DNA of 64,000 nt from Microvelia longipes (Eukaryota; Arthropoda; Insecta; Hemiptera; Veliidae), in assembly GCA_018340805.1 (NCBI GenBank), contig JACMZG010001870.1:49847115-49911114 (forward strand), in the 5' to 3' direction. Of this stretch, positions 53,590-64,000 are shown one piece after another. The notes under the pieces were generated by a model. It had not been told where the DNA came from and did no database searches. It saw only the letters and a list, made by a program, of their open reading frames with translations. Positions within the stretch are counted from its first letter, which is position 1; each line of letters begins with the position of its first letter. The position numbers and the translations under genes were made by a program.

Positions 53590-54550
53590 TAACAGTCCAA
53601 AAACATTACTCTTTTATTTATCTAAAGCTGTATATTCCAGACCTTGTTCTTTATTCTTTTTGGAAATTTATTTTTCGGTAAGACTTAGTTCAGTTTCCAC
53701 AGGGATGTTTTCCTTATATTGAAAACAAAAATTCAACATGCAAGTTTGACTTGGAGTTAAGACGTGTGTTTATATATATTAGACAGTATCCCGACCTGTT
53801 TCTGACTCAGGGAATAAAATGCTTTTTATTTCCCTGTTTTCAACTTTTCTTCTCTCCTTTTAAAAGCCTTCTTCCCTTTCTGAAGTTTAAACTGTGTATC
53901 TTTAAAAGGTAAATGTTAAACTATGTCTTATCCAGGATGTTGTAAAGCCAGAAACTTAAATTTTAAATATAAGTTAATTTAATACTACGTAAAATTTCAT
54001 TAGAACACTCAAATAAAGTTCGGAAGATAACCCAACCCAAGTTAACTAGTTTTATTATTCAATGTTTTCAGCTCAGGTAGTCTTGGTTTCAATCCGTGGA
54101 TAATGTTATCAGTTTCTATATATTCCCTTAATTACAAACAAATAGAAAGGTTAAGATATGGGTCATGCTAAGTGTAAGCTTCTTAGGAAAAGAAAATTAT
54201 GTTAGTAAGTATATTAGGGGACCTATAATTTTACCCCCAGTTATTTCAGGTGAGACAACATAAATCCTACTATAGTTATAAATGGTAAAAATAAAATAAA
54301 CTCAATTAAAATTTGGGCCAATATCCCTAATTAGTAAATATAATAAATAAATTCATATCTAATAAAACTTATATAATATTATTTTATATTAGTAATATAA
54401 CTTAAATAAATTATATTAGTGATGATAAATATTAAAATAAAAATAATAATAATTAATTAACAACAATATTTTATTTTAAGATCCTAATCAGAAAGCTCTA
54501 CCTGTGAGCTATGGTTAACTACTTTACTTCAAGCCCATTTTTTCATTTCA
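53590..54550. other. Unassigned AT-rich DNA
   Basis: No gene or repeat family recognised. Confidence 0.4.
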
Positions 54551-54559
54551 TCATTGTTT

Positions 54560-54641
54560 CCGTACGTGTAGAGATAAAGTATTGTGTTAGCGAAGAATCC
54601 GAAACCGGTAATCCACATAATTTGTCTGTTTCAGGTGTTTT
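54560..54641 (+). repeat. 5S-bearing element, split copy, left part
   Basis: 'aaagtattgtgttagcgaag', CCGAAACCGG, 'ctgtttcaggtgtttt'. Continues at 56007 after the LINE insertion. Confidence 0.75.
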
Positions 54642-56006
54642 TTTTTTTTTTTTTTTTATAATTCCTTTATTTTAAATAAGTTTAAGTACAAAATAACTGA
54701 CTCTATGATTAAAAGTAATGAAATTAAACATTCTTATGAAACATGCAAATTTATTCATTTATTACATCAATATTGCAGATCAGTTACAATCAGCATATAG
54801 GGAAAATACTCTCTGCTGTAAGACATTAGTCTTGTGCTGCAAAGAGGATGTGTTTTCTTATACTAATTTAAAGAACATCTAGTCATCTATCTTTCAGTAC
54901 TATGTTCTTTTAAATATATAATCTACATAAGAAATATTTCTATTTCCTCTAAAATATTTTTGTTAAATTTCGACTTATAAGGATTTTAATATGTGTTATA
55001 TTGTCTTCATAAGGAAGTTTTTATTTTGTTTTTGTAATATTCTTTAGTTATATTAAATTTATGTTATCTGGTAGTTCATTGTACGTTTTGTGGATGTGTA
55101 CTTCCAATGTCTTTGCCCAAGGTTGTTTTCATTGAAGGTTCTAATAGAGTATTCTTTTTGCTGCCCTGGTTACACCAGAAACTCTTTTAACAGATTTATT
55201 ATGTTTATAAAGAAAGATAAGAGATGTCATTTGCCACATAACTCAATATTAAGATATTTAATTTTTTATTAAAGAGGACCTGATCTCTCTTCTCTCTCCT
55301 TATATAACATTACTCTAAGTAAAGCTTTTTGTAAGATTTCTATGGGTCTTCTGAGAGTGGACGGAGCCGCACCCATCCTATTAATCCATACCTTATTATA
55401 GAATCAGCTAATGCGTAATAAGCATGCGTCTCTGGTCCACTGTCAGAAACCCCTAGCTCTCAGCATTATGTATAGTGTTTGTCTGAGCTTCTTCTGCAGC
55501 TCTTGAATATGGTGATTCCATTTCAAATGGCAATCTAAATTAACGCTCAAATATTTAGCTGTTACAACTCTTTCCACCTTGGGACAAAAACACTGAGAAG
55601 GAAACATGTTGAGGCATTGTCGACGGTTGTGTATGCTAATTTGCAGGAAAGTCGGTTGAGTTCTTTTATCGTGTGAAAACGTTAATATTTTAGTTTTAGC
55701 TGCATTTACTGTTAATAAATGTTTGTTGAGCCAATTTTTTACAACTATTAAATCAGATTCAATCTGTTGAATTACTTGATCCAGTCATACCAGTTCCTAG
55801 TAATACCAAATCATCACAAAACCCTACGATTTGTCCTTTAAAGTTTATTTTAAAAAGGTCTATTATATATATCAGAAAATACGTGGGTGCTAAAACTGTC
55901 CCCTGAGGTATTGAGTATTTTGAGGTTTTTTCATCACTAAATTCTCCATTTATTTCAACAACTTGAGTACGATTTAGTAAGTAACTTTCACACCAAAAGG
56001 TGTTTT
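54633..56006 (-). mobile_element. 5'-truncated LINE (54642-55997) with poly(A) and TSD
   Basis: Minus-strand LINE flanked by AGGTGTTTT (54633-54641; 55998-56006). The T-run at 54638-54657 is its poly(A) tail, with AATAAA just upstream in the minus-strand sense. It splits a 5S-bearing element, which continues in phase on the right. The body encodes a broken reverse transcriptase, described separately. Confidence 0.85.
55050..55995 (-). pseudogene. Non-LTR reverse transcriptase remnant
   Basis: Minus strand, from 55995 down: FWCESYLLNRTQVVEINGEF, then SIPQGTVLAPTYFLIYIIDL (RT motif B region), GQIVGFCDDLVLL (motif C; usual FADD, here FCDD). After a frameshift: QVIQQIESDLIVVKNWLNKH, LKWNHHIQELQKKLRQTLY. 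After another: ALADSIIRYGLIGW, then RPIEILQKALLRVMLYKE. The domain order is that of jockey/CR1/RTE-like LINE RT fingers/palm to thumb. N-terminal endonuclease and RT motifs 0-A are missing. At least three frameshifts or stops. Confidence 0.85.
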
Positions 56007-56290
56007 AAGACACCTTTAAAGGTGTTTAAAGACTTCCTGAGCTGATTTTACAAAGTTGACTGTCTGTATGTGTGCGTGTATGTATGTAGGTGTGTGGGTT
56101 ATCATCGTAGTTCCTAGTGTATTTGTGCTAAAGAGTTGAAACTTCGCACAAAAATCAGACTATAGCTGTAGTTGTGCTGTTCGGAAAATATTTTTACATA
56201 AATTCATTAACCTGAAATAATGACTCACTAAAAAAATCGAAAAATCATAAAACGCGAAAAAGTGATACGATCATTTTGAGATTTAGCACA
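56007..56290 (+). repeat. 5S-bearing element, split copy, right part
   Basis: 'gtttaaagacttcctgagct', (TG)n, 'atcatcgtagttcctagtgt', 'gttgaaacttcgcacaaaaa', 'aatcataaaacgcgaaaaag'. The CRE octamer has decayed here. It ends at a TA array before the 5S module. Confidence 0.75.
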
Positions 56291-56304
56291 CATGAGGCTT
56301 AATA

Positions 56305-56309
56305 TAATA

Positions 56310-56352
<43 letters not shown>

Positions 56353-56420
56353 ATATATTATATATATATATATAATATATATATACAATATATATATATA
56401 TTATATATATATATATATAT

Positions 56421-56455
<35 letters not shown>

Positions 56456-56469
56456 ATATATATTATATA

Positions 56470-56488
<19 letters not shown>
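56305..56488. repeat. (TA)n microsatellite
   Basis: Imperfect TA array ending in (TGTA)n and followed by repeat family H. Confidence 0.95.
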
Positions 56489-56501
<13 letters not shown>

Positions 56502-56830
56502 ATGTACACATTATATATATGTATAATGTGTCTCCATGTATCTGTGTACTTTTGTATGTCTTTCGTAATCCTAGACTACATATAACAGAGGGTTATATGT
56601 ATGTGTTAAACTTAGTACATAAATCAATCTTTAGGTTTATGTGTGCTATCTGGAACATATTTTTTATGTATGGACGAAATTTTTGTTCCTAGTCATTTCT
56701 GTGGGACACGATAACTTTTGAAAGCTTTCTCAGATCGAAATGAAACTTGGTACAAAATTCAACTTTGTTAATGTCCCCAACCCTATTGTTTGTGATATAT
56801 GTGTGACGTCATTAACCCACACAAATGACC
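56489..56830 (+). repeat. Repeat family H, copy 3
   Basis: 'acgataacttttgaaagctt', 'atgaaacttggtacaaaatt', CCCTATTGTTTGTG, GTGTGACGTCATTAACCCAC (octamer 56804). The leading part includes a second 'taaacttagtacataaatca' block. Confidence 0.75.
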
Positions 56831-57118
56831 CTACAAACATTTTAAAATAGTCACAAATCTTTATATAGTATTTAAATTGTTTTGCACGATTAACAAAAAT
56901 ACGACGTTCCATTTATTATCAGGGTTAGTTTTAATTTTATTGATTGACATATAGATGACAAACAAAACATTATGTCATTGATTGACATAATGCAAACAAA
57001 TCAAGTTTTTTTACTAAAACATTTGAAAATTAGCTTATATCGTGGCAGTATGCCACTTTTATAAACCAGTAATATGACTAACTGATATAACTGAAGTTCA
57101 ACAACTAACGCACCGCAA

Positions 57119-57205
57119 AGAGGCCGCCAAAAAGCGGCCCCAGCGCTGAGGCCACGAAGCGGCGAAGAGGCCCTCGGCCTCTTGGCCGCTTCGTGGCGGC
57201 AGGGA
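57119..57205. repeat. GC-rich hairpin cluster 2
   Basis: GGCCGCCAAAAAGCGGCC, GCCACGAAGCGGC, GAGGCCCTCGGCCTC and GGCCGCTTCGTGGC form overlapping hairpins. The style matches 42003-42240. The minus-strand R/A/P-rich frames over it (57001-57320) are composition artefacts. Confidence 0.8.
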
Positions 57206-57980
57206 GACCAAGGGTCTCTTCTTTTTTTCTTACAAAGAGACTTGTGAATCTGACAAAATCTCTTGGAAGCAGACAAAATCTCAGAGTCATTATGCTTGAT
57301 TTTTGCTTGCTTAATGGCAAGCGAGAACTCTTTTTTTGAGTTTCTTTTTTGATCCTGCTCCTTCTTTTACTTTTGATCCCGTGCAGTAAGGGTTGAAAAT
57401 TAAATTACTCTCGTCAAACATAAATATATTTAGAATCAGGAAGAAACAAGTATCCATTTCTTGCCCTCTGTACTTTCGACATCTGGATAACCTCACAAGC
57501 GAAATTTTACGATGATATTCGTTAAATCTTAGTTGAAATCCCTTATAAAGCTAAACATAGTATATGGGAAAGAACTACACTAAACAGTCTGTTTTAAGTG
57601 TCCCTAAATTTATTTTTCTATAAGTATTTCTCTTTTAGACACAAATCAGTGGGAATGCTGGCCCCAGACAGTTTTGCCAAATATTTTGGAACTCTACCAA
57701 CTGCATTAGTGAAAACAGAGCCTTTTCTTCCCTCGCCTCAGTACTTCACGCATTTTCTTTCTTCATTTTATTCCGAGTAAAATATTATCTCAGATCTTCT
57801 TATATTTACAATTTACTTATGATATAAATTTATTACACAAATGAGAGTGAGTTAAAAGTTTTGATCCACCCTCTTTAATAACAGTAATGGAAGCTGAGTA
57901 ATCAATTGACAATTAAAAATTAACTATCATAGTGTACAGCCTAGTATATTTATTTTTGTAAATTTTTACTTTTTTTACTT
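57206..57980. other. Unassigned DNA
   Basis: Short frames at 57311-57496 and 57598-57780 lack recognisable motifs. Confidence 0.35.
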
Positions 57981-57984
57981 CTAT

Positions 57985-58076
57985 ACTGTAGGTATATAGA
58001 AAAAGTATTGTTTGCGAAAAACCTGAAATCGGGATATCGCTCGATCCATTCTTGGTGTTTTAAGACTTACTGAGGT
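57985..58076 (+). repeat. 5S-bearing element, 5' fragment, interrupted by hAT
   Basis: 'gtaggtatatagaaaaagta', 'cctgaaatcgggatatcgct', 'ttggtgttttaagacttact'. The hAT-type MITE is inserted at 58077 and the repeat fades after 58513. Confidence 0.65.
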
Positions 58077-58513
58077 CAGTGGCGGTTTCAGGGGGGGGGG
58101 GGGGCACAGGGGGCATGTGCCCCACCCCCCAACCTTGTGGTTTATATTGCTTATGGGAGAGGTCTTGTTGTAGGGAAGTGAAAATAAACATCACTAAAAC
58201 AATGAATTTTGAATGTGGATATTGTTTAAGAAATAATATATTAGTTTCAGTGAAGAGATAAGATAATGGATAGATGAATATTTATATTTTTGCTTGTAAT
58301 ATTAATTTCATTTCATTATGATTATAATTAAATTAAAAATTGCTTATTCATCAATATCTAGAAATTAAAACTTGACTTATGGCTTTATATGCATTTTCTA
58401 AGTAGAGGGAGAGTTTAACAGAAAATCGTCCCTCCTCCTATTAACTTTTGACTATGAAAAGTGCCCCCCCCCCCCCCCCAAGCTGGTCTGCTGGAACCGC
58501 CACTGACTGAGGT
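58069..58513. mobile_element. hAT-type MITE with 8-bp TSD
   Basis: Body 58077-58505 (429 bp) has terminal inverted repeats CAGTGGCGGTTTCAG and, inverted at the right end, CAGTGGCGGTTCCAG. It is flanked by exact 8-bp ACTGAGGT (58069-58076; 58506-58513). CAGTG-type termini, internal G/C-runs and 8-bp TSDs are standard for hAT elements. No transposase, so non-autonomous. Confidence 0.92.
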
Positions 58514-58519
58514 GTCTTA

Positions 58520-59780
58520 TGTTTTTGCATTTTGTGTCGAGGTGTATTTCTCTCTTTGTTGCAGCAAACCTTAACAGCCTCGAGGGTCATCAGGTTGAAA
58601 CCCTTCAGAAACCACTTCAGATGGTAGCGGCAATAGTTAAGTTCATAGTTTAAACTACCACTAACATGCTAATGTAAGTGATAATTTCTAATATTCGAGT
58701 GTCTCTTAATCAGAAAGTGTAACTTTTACATCGCAGGAAACCCTACATCTCCATATTGTCAATAGTCAGTATAGACTCTACAGCCTAATAGTCCACAATC
58801 AAAGAGGCAGCTCTGTTCAAAGACAAACGTTCCAAAGTTAATACATCTTCAGTATTCTTCGCCTTTTGCAGTTCACCAAATAATTTCAACAAACAATAAA
58901 AACTGTCTTTATTCCACCCAAACTAAAAGACATTCATTCAAGAAAAACAAAATATTCACCATTTCATCTCAATGATTTTTCCATCTGGTTTTTATTCTTC
59001 AATAAATAAAGAAAAACTTTTTTTTTTGTTTTCTTAAGTTATTCTTCTAAGTGTAATGTTTGAAAGGAGGTCCTTTCCCGGCAACTCTGTTTACTTTTTC
59101 TTTTCAGGTTATCTTTCCCTTTAAAAGGAAACTGTTGAAGAGGTTTTCTTAATGTATGTACCCCTTTCTCACTGTACCAACACGGGAAATGGAAAAGCAC
59201 ACCTTGTTCCAAGGACTTGTAACCTTCCTCCGAAAGAAAAATCCTGTTTATACTTTGAATTCTCTCATCCCTTTTGAATATCTTTTGTTTTTCCTAGTTT
59301 TCCTTTAAATAAAAATAGGTAACGTTTCGTACCATCCGTCGTGTTTTTATTTGTTTACTTTGCGATTCTCTTTTGTTGCTCAAATTGTCTTTATTGTTTT
59401 GTTTTTATCTAACCCACATGTTATGTTTTAAGTGTTTATTTTACTTTATTGTGGAATGAACTAAAAGAAAAACAATGAAAATGGTGTGTTGAGAAAAGCG
59501 TGAAAAAGTAGGATAACAAACAAACGTTAAAAGTAATAATTTATACATTAGATGATTAGAATGGGATAATTAGAATCTTATCCCATTCATCTGATTAGAT
59601 GAATAGAACCTTTGATAATTAAAATCTTCTAGGAAGCTTCTGTATGCCTTTTTTAATTAATAATAGTATAATCTTTTAAACGTATTCATTATTAAAATTT
59701 GCATCATTTAATTTCCAGAATGACATATCAGTATGCTATGTAAAGCAAATTATTTTAAATAAAGCCTTATGTTGTGATTT
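58520..59780. other. Unassigned AT-rich DNA
   Basis: A local palindrome around 59560-59600 ('gggataattagaatcttatccc'-like) is visible. No gene. Confidence 0.4.
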
Positions 59781-59786
59781 AGCCTC

Positions 59787-60005
59787 GTGATACACATGAG
59801 AAAATGTGTTTTCACATTTTCTCATGTGCTTACACAACCTCGTGAATACACATGAGAAAATGTGTATACAAATTTTCTCCTGCGTATTCAAGAGGTAGTG
59901 TATGCACTTGAGAAAATGTGTATACATATTGTCTCATGTGTATTCTCGAGGTAGTGTATACACATGAGAAAATGTGTATACACATTTTCTCAAGTGTATA
60001 CAATT
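59787..60005. repeat. Tandem palindrome cluster
   Basis: At least four nested palindromes built from ACACATGAGAAAATGTGT and its complement ACACATTTTCTCATGTGT, separated by CGAGGTAGTGTAT spacers. Alternating orientations let long cruciforms or hairpins form. A minus-strand frame over it is an artefact. Confidence 0.9.
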
Positions 60006-62085
60006 GAACATGCTTACAATTCTTATAACAGCGCAGGTCTTAAATTTTAGAGGCAAACTTACCTCTCAATGGTTTCCCATTGTTAATTGCTTGAGGAGGT
60101 TATAACAAAACACGCTTAAATTATTAATCACTGAAGTATCAAAGTATAGTCCAAAATTTAAAATTAAATAAGTACAAATGACTTAACAAGCACCACAAAT
60201 GTAGCAATCACGAGAAGCACAGAAAAAAGTTGAGAAGCAAACTCGACAAACTTGCTACATAACCTGCGTTTGGCGCCTTTTTTTCATTATAACCAAGGGG
60301 AAGGTAAGTTTGCTCCTATTTCTTAATCTCATACAACTTCCATGGGGTCAGAAAAGTTCCTTAATGCGTCATCCCCTTTATTCAAGATCCTTGGTAACAC
60401 AATAACACGTATCTGACGCAACATGACATTGATAAATGACGCAACACGAAATCACAGCATAGTGACGCAAGACAATAAAACGTATAAGTTGGGTAATATG
60501 CATTAAACCCAACTATGTTTGATTAAACATAGAATACTTCCAAATAGCAATACAACATTGTTAAATAATAACCAAATTTATAATATCACGGCTTAATTAA
60601 TAGTTTATTTAAACTTACATACAAACAAAGTAAAAAGGGAAACAAGCTTGCTCGCGAAGACGCGGAGATGATTCTTGATACAAAACCTAGGTTTGGTCGT
60701 AGACAACAAAACATAACAGCAAAGCGGGTTTAAACTAATTACGTACATATTTTAAATAATGTAACACCTATAAAGAGAGTAAGTATCATGAAAAAACGTA
60801 ACTGACGTAATGTGAAATCAGCAAAATGACGTCATGTGCCGGAAGTCTAGTTTGTTTAACAAAATATTTAAAAATACGTGCAAGTTCACAATTCCCAAGC
60901 CAAAGGGTTTAAAGGTAATGATTACGCAAGAACGCATTTCAACAATTCCTCTTCAAACGGTTTTACATAATTCAACGAGGAATGGGAGAGGAGAAAATTC
61001 TGAAGGAATGAAAAGCTGGGTTTAGAAGTCGGAGAAAAGGGACAGTTTAAATCAAAGTTTGATTTCCCCTCCCGATGAGGAGTCGAGGCAAGGAATTCTA
61101 AACTTATACCGCGTCTCTGTTAAAGGGTTTCGAAGGACAAGACTATAATTGTCAACATCTTATGCATATTAAGTACATTGCTTCACGACTTTCAACTTGA
61201 AAATGGATTAGGAACCTCTGCATGTATGTATGTAAGCTATTATTAAATAAATATGAAGGACTATAAACGCGAAAGCAAATTCGTAACGTAAAGGATCTTA
61301 ACGTAAATAAAACTATCATGAATTATTGGACACAAATTTGTATACAAATATGTATGCTTAGTGCTAAAAACAAAATTTATTAAACAGAAGTTTTTGTAGC
61401 ACAGGTAGTGATAAAAATTGACAGAAATAAGGGGGGGGGGGGTTGTGTTAAAATTTAGTTATACATATTCATTGTTTATGACGTATGCATTTAGTACCCT
61501 CTCCACATCTGTCATCCGACAATCTCAAAAGCGTAATTGTCTGTTCGCTAAAATACGCTTTAACCAGAAAAATTAGCACGAATAAAAAAAAAACAGTTGC
61601 AAGTGAAAATAAAAATAATCAACTTCGAAACCCCTAATAAAGAAATATTATTTGAAAAGTAAAATATAAATAAAATAAAGAAAAAGAAAATAGATAAACA
61701 AAAGAAAATAAATCACGACTTAGTTTTTCTTGGTAAAGTCCCAAAGGGGGTTTATTTATAGGGTATTATTTATAAATGGACGACGCGTTTTCCACAGACT
61801 GGGTGGGGGGGGGCATTTTCAGCAAGGTCCTCGGCAAAGCCAGTCTTACATACTAAGGGCTTTGGAAAAACCATCCCTATATCCTCATTTATTTTTGGAC
61901 CAATGAAATACAACTCTTGTGAGGAACCCCCTCCAGGGAGGGGGTAAGAAAATCATTAGGACCAACACAAGATAAGTTTCCCCGGTATTTTGTCTTTGTC
62001 TTTATCTATATAAATAAAATACGTGATCTTTTTTATTTGCTTTATTTTATCCTCTGTTAGAAAATTGAAAAAGTATAAGGATTTA
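60006..62085. other. 2 kb without recognised genes
   Basis: 60413-60475 has three AATGACGCAACA-like words about 29 bp apart. TGACGTCA lies at 60827. G-runs occur at 61431 and 61803. The 63-codon frame at 60834 has no recognised motif. Confidence 0.4.

Positions 62086-62090
<5 letters not shown>

Positions 62091-62151
<61 letters not shown>
62091..62151. repeat. (TA)n microsatellite
   Basis: About 60 bp of TA. Confidence 0.97.
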
Positions 62152-62155
<4 letters not shown>

Positions 62156-62690
62156 GATAATAATTAAAAAATATTTTTCTTCAGCGGTTATATTATTTAA
62201 ATAAAACATTGATCCAACGCAAATTTTGCTGACTTTATTGTTTGTATCCTAATTACCTGACGATGCGGAGCTTTGTATTATTCTTATATTAAGTAATGCA
62301 TCAATAATTTTATTTGTTAATAGTATGAGAGGTGTAAGGCGAATCCAAAAGTCTGTAGGGGCTATTATTTTTTATTTATTAATATGATTGAAACTGTCAA
62401 TATGTTTCAAAATAGTTATTTTCTTTCAATATTAAATAGTGTTGGTTCTTACATGCATATAGGGTAACTAACACCTATAGGTCCTAATGGATCAAAATCC
62501 ATGGCACTTATTACTTGGTTCCAACCTCAATTTATCTGAAAAAAATCTAGTGGATTTGGGTATAGGAACTAGGAGGTCTGTCTGAACTCCATTAAAATCC
62601 CTCAGTTTTGATTTGTAATGGAGTTAGGACTTTAAGTAATTACAAGTTTTTTGCTATGAGAACAAAAATATTTTGTAATTTTCCTGGTTT
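62152..62690. other. Unassigned AT-rich DNA
   Basis: No gene or repeat family recognised. Confidence 0.4.
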
Positions 62691-62694
62691 TTAT

Positions 62695-62945
62695 TTACTT
62701 GGGTCCCCATTTTATGTTGGGAATCAAGGGTACTTTTTTACTAATTATCAATCTTTTCCTTTTTCCCCTTCTCAACCCCATACAATAGCCCCTTTGCTTT
62801 TCAACATCCCCTATTAAGATTGTTATAATTTCTTTTATATAATTTAGTAAAATATATTGTCGGTACCCAAGTGAATAATTACCCTATATCGCCATATTTA
62901 CTTGGGTCCCAACTTTATGTTGGGAACCAAGAGAATAAGTACCAA
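62695..62945 (+). repeat. Local duplication with short palindromes
   Basis: TTACTTGGGTCCCCATTTTA/TGTTGGGAATCAAG (62695-62730) recurs as TTACTTGGGTCCCAACTTTA/TGTTGGGAACCAAG (62898-62932). Each can fold (CTTGGGTCCCAAC/GTTGGGAACCAAG). Confidence 0.7.
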
Positions 62946-63483
62946 AATCCATCATTATTTCTGGCTGGAGGTGCGTCAACGTAAAATGAAAGGAAAAAAT
63001 CCACAAAATTGTATTATCAAATCTTTGTTTACATCCATTTGGTCGATTTGAACGCCCTTTAAAGATATTTTAATAAAGATTATGTATCTTTAGTCGTTTT
63101 AACGATACAGACACGCAAGCACCAGACTTGGTTGCGTACAGTATAGTAAACTCTTGCAGATTTTGTGAATTTTTGAATCTTATTGACTAAGCGGTGTATT
63201 TTGACTTCTTTTTTGACTTGGCGGATCGGAACATTCCTAACCTTGTAGGGACCTTGATAGGTTTTCTCGTAGATAAGGAATATATTAATAATATATTTAT
63301 TTGTCTTAAAACACATACATGTTTTTTACAAAGGGGCGTCGAATACAAATTCAAATAAGAAAATGATAAAACTAAAAATTAATATTTTTGGAGTTCGAAA
63401 AAGTGAAAAGAAGGAAAAAGAAAAGGAACTTGTGGAAAGTAAAATAATTATAATAAGCTGTGCAAAATAAGGTAATAATGAAC

Positions 63484-63999
63484 TTAAATTAAAAATTTGT
63501 CTCTTTCTAAAAGCATTGTGCTGACCAGATTAAAAAGAAAATCTACTTGTTTATGGTTATTAATGTTAGAAAATAAAAATTCCATTCCGAAATGAGCGTA
63601 TGTTGGGAGTAAAATAAAAAATTGATTCCTTGTTTTCTCAATTACTTTACACTCAAAAATAAAATGTTGTAAAGAATCTGGACTTCCTAAGCATAGTGGA
63701 CATGTCTCCTCTTTATTAAACAAATAATACTTTCTGTTGAAATTTATGGTACAGTATTTTGGGTTAGCGAGTCGTATTTGTAATATTATTTTGTGTTTAC
63801 TTATGACTGAATCTAAACCGAGATAAATCTCTCCCAGAAATGAAAAGGATGAAATATGTCTGTAAATTGGAGAGTAAGTACTGTTAAGGACTTTATCTAC
63901 GTCCTTTGAGAATGTATGATTATTAAATCTTGCTATTAGAGCATTGCGAACTGAGGCGAAATATTTCAAATCTAGTTTCATGTCTTGTTGAGAACCTAT
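63484..63999 (-). pseudogene. LINE ORF2 C-terminus with CCHC-like motif, partial at window edge
   Basis: Minus-strand frame open from the window edge (63999) to a stop at 63484-63486, 171 codons. The C-terminal third has CPLCLGSPDSLQHFIFECKV, the C-x2-C-x8-H-x4-C knuckle found after the RT/thumb of many non-LTR retrotransposons. Upstream IYLGLDSVISKHKIILQIRL also fits such proteins. No stop or frameshift is seen in this part, so it may be a relatively recent copy. The first Met (63981) is not the true start. The rest lies outside the window. Confidence 0.7.
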
Positions 64000-64000
64000 T

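Noticed and set aside
57001..57320. 91- and 71-codon minus-strand frames
   Set aside because: Same cause: GC-rich hairpins at 57119-57205 keep several frames open.

Overview
Organism and overall character. This is an AT-rich animal (invertebrate) nuclear sequence. The evidence is long (TA)n and (CA)n arrays, non-LTR retrotransposon remnants, a Penelope-like element with a GIY-YIG reading frame, tRNA-derived SINEs, a hAT-type MITE and 5S-rRNA-derived dispersed repeats. An arthropod is my best guess, but nothing here fixes the species. I see no convincing intact host gene. One possible terminal exon (21979-22152) and one small ATG frame behind a TATA-like box (40952-41122) are the only non-transposon coding candidates.

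Layout. 1-4.9 kb holds minisatellites, a GTCGAC-rich repeat and a short Penelope-like insertion (4511-4798). 4.9-9.5 kb holds copies of a dispersed element carrying a 5S-rRNA-like module, one of them broken by a palindromic hammerhead-bearing insertion (7155-7436). 11-14.7 kb holds a SINE/LINE cluster: a jockey/CR1-type reverse transcriptase remnant (12872-14398) and a second 5'-truncated LINE with a 12-bp target duplication. 14.9-16.2 kb and 23.6-25.9 kb hold two copies of a foldback transposon with GGGTCAATC ends and 4-bp target duplications. 18-23.5 kb holds inverted repeats, a near full-length 5S element, a palindromic Penelope-like remnant, a 910-bp tRNA-headed SINE-like insertion and a 19-bp minisatellite. 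26-38 kb is mostly unannotated AT-rich DNA with one clean SINE (29882-30117), a terminal-inverted-repeat candidate and a hammerhead-like family at 34.0 and 36.6 kb. 39.5-42.5 kb is a 2.96-kb Penelope-like insertion with inverted terminal repeats, itself invaded by other repeats. 43-54 kb is dispersed repeats and microsatellites. 54.6-56.0 kb is a minus-strand LINE reverse transcriptase not visible as one long ORF. 58.1-58.5 kb is a hAT-type MITE. 59.8-60.0 kb is a palindrome cluster. The window ends inside a minus-strand LINE C-terminus (63484-63999).

How the parts relate. The window is a stack of nested insertions. Eight insertions have target-site duplications that I could read base by base: 4-bp for the two foldback elements, 8-bp for hAT, and 9-13 bp for LINEs, SINE and Penelope-like elements. 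Four of the inserted elements (7155, 39553, 54642, 58077) sit inside copies of the same 5S-bearing repeat. The strongest themes are several distinct repeat families with hammerhead-ribozyme-like cores, usually as inverted pairs; a repeat family with an internal 5S rRNA promoter-like module plus GNA-loop mini-hairpins; and recurrence of the TGACGTCA octamer in that repeat and its relatives.
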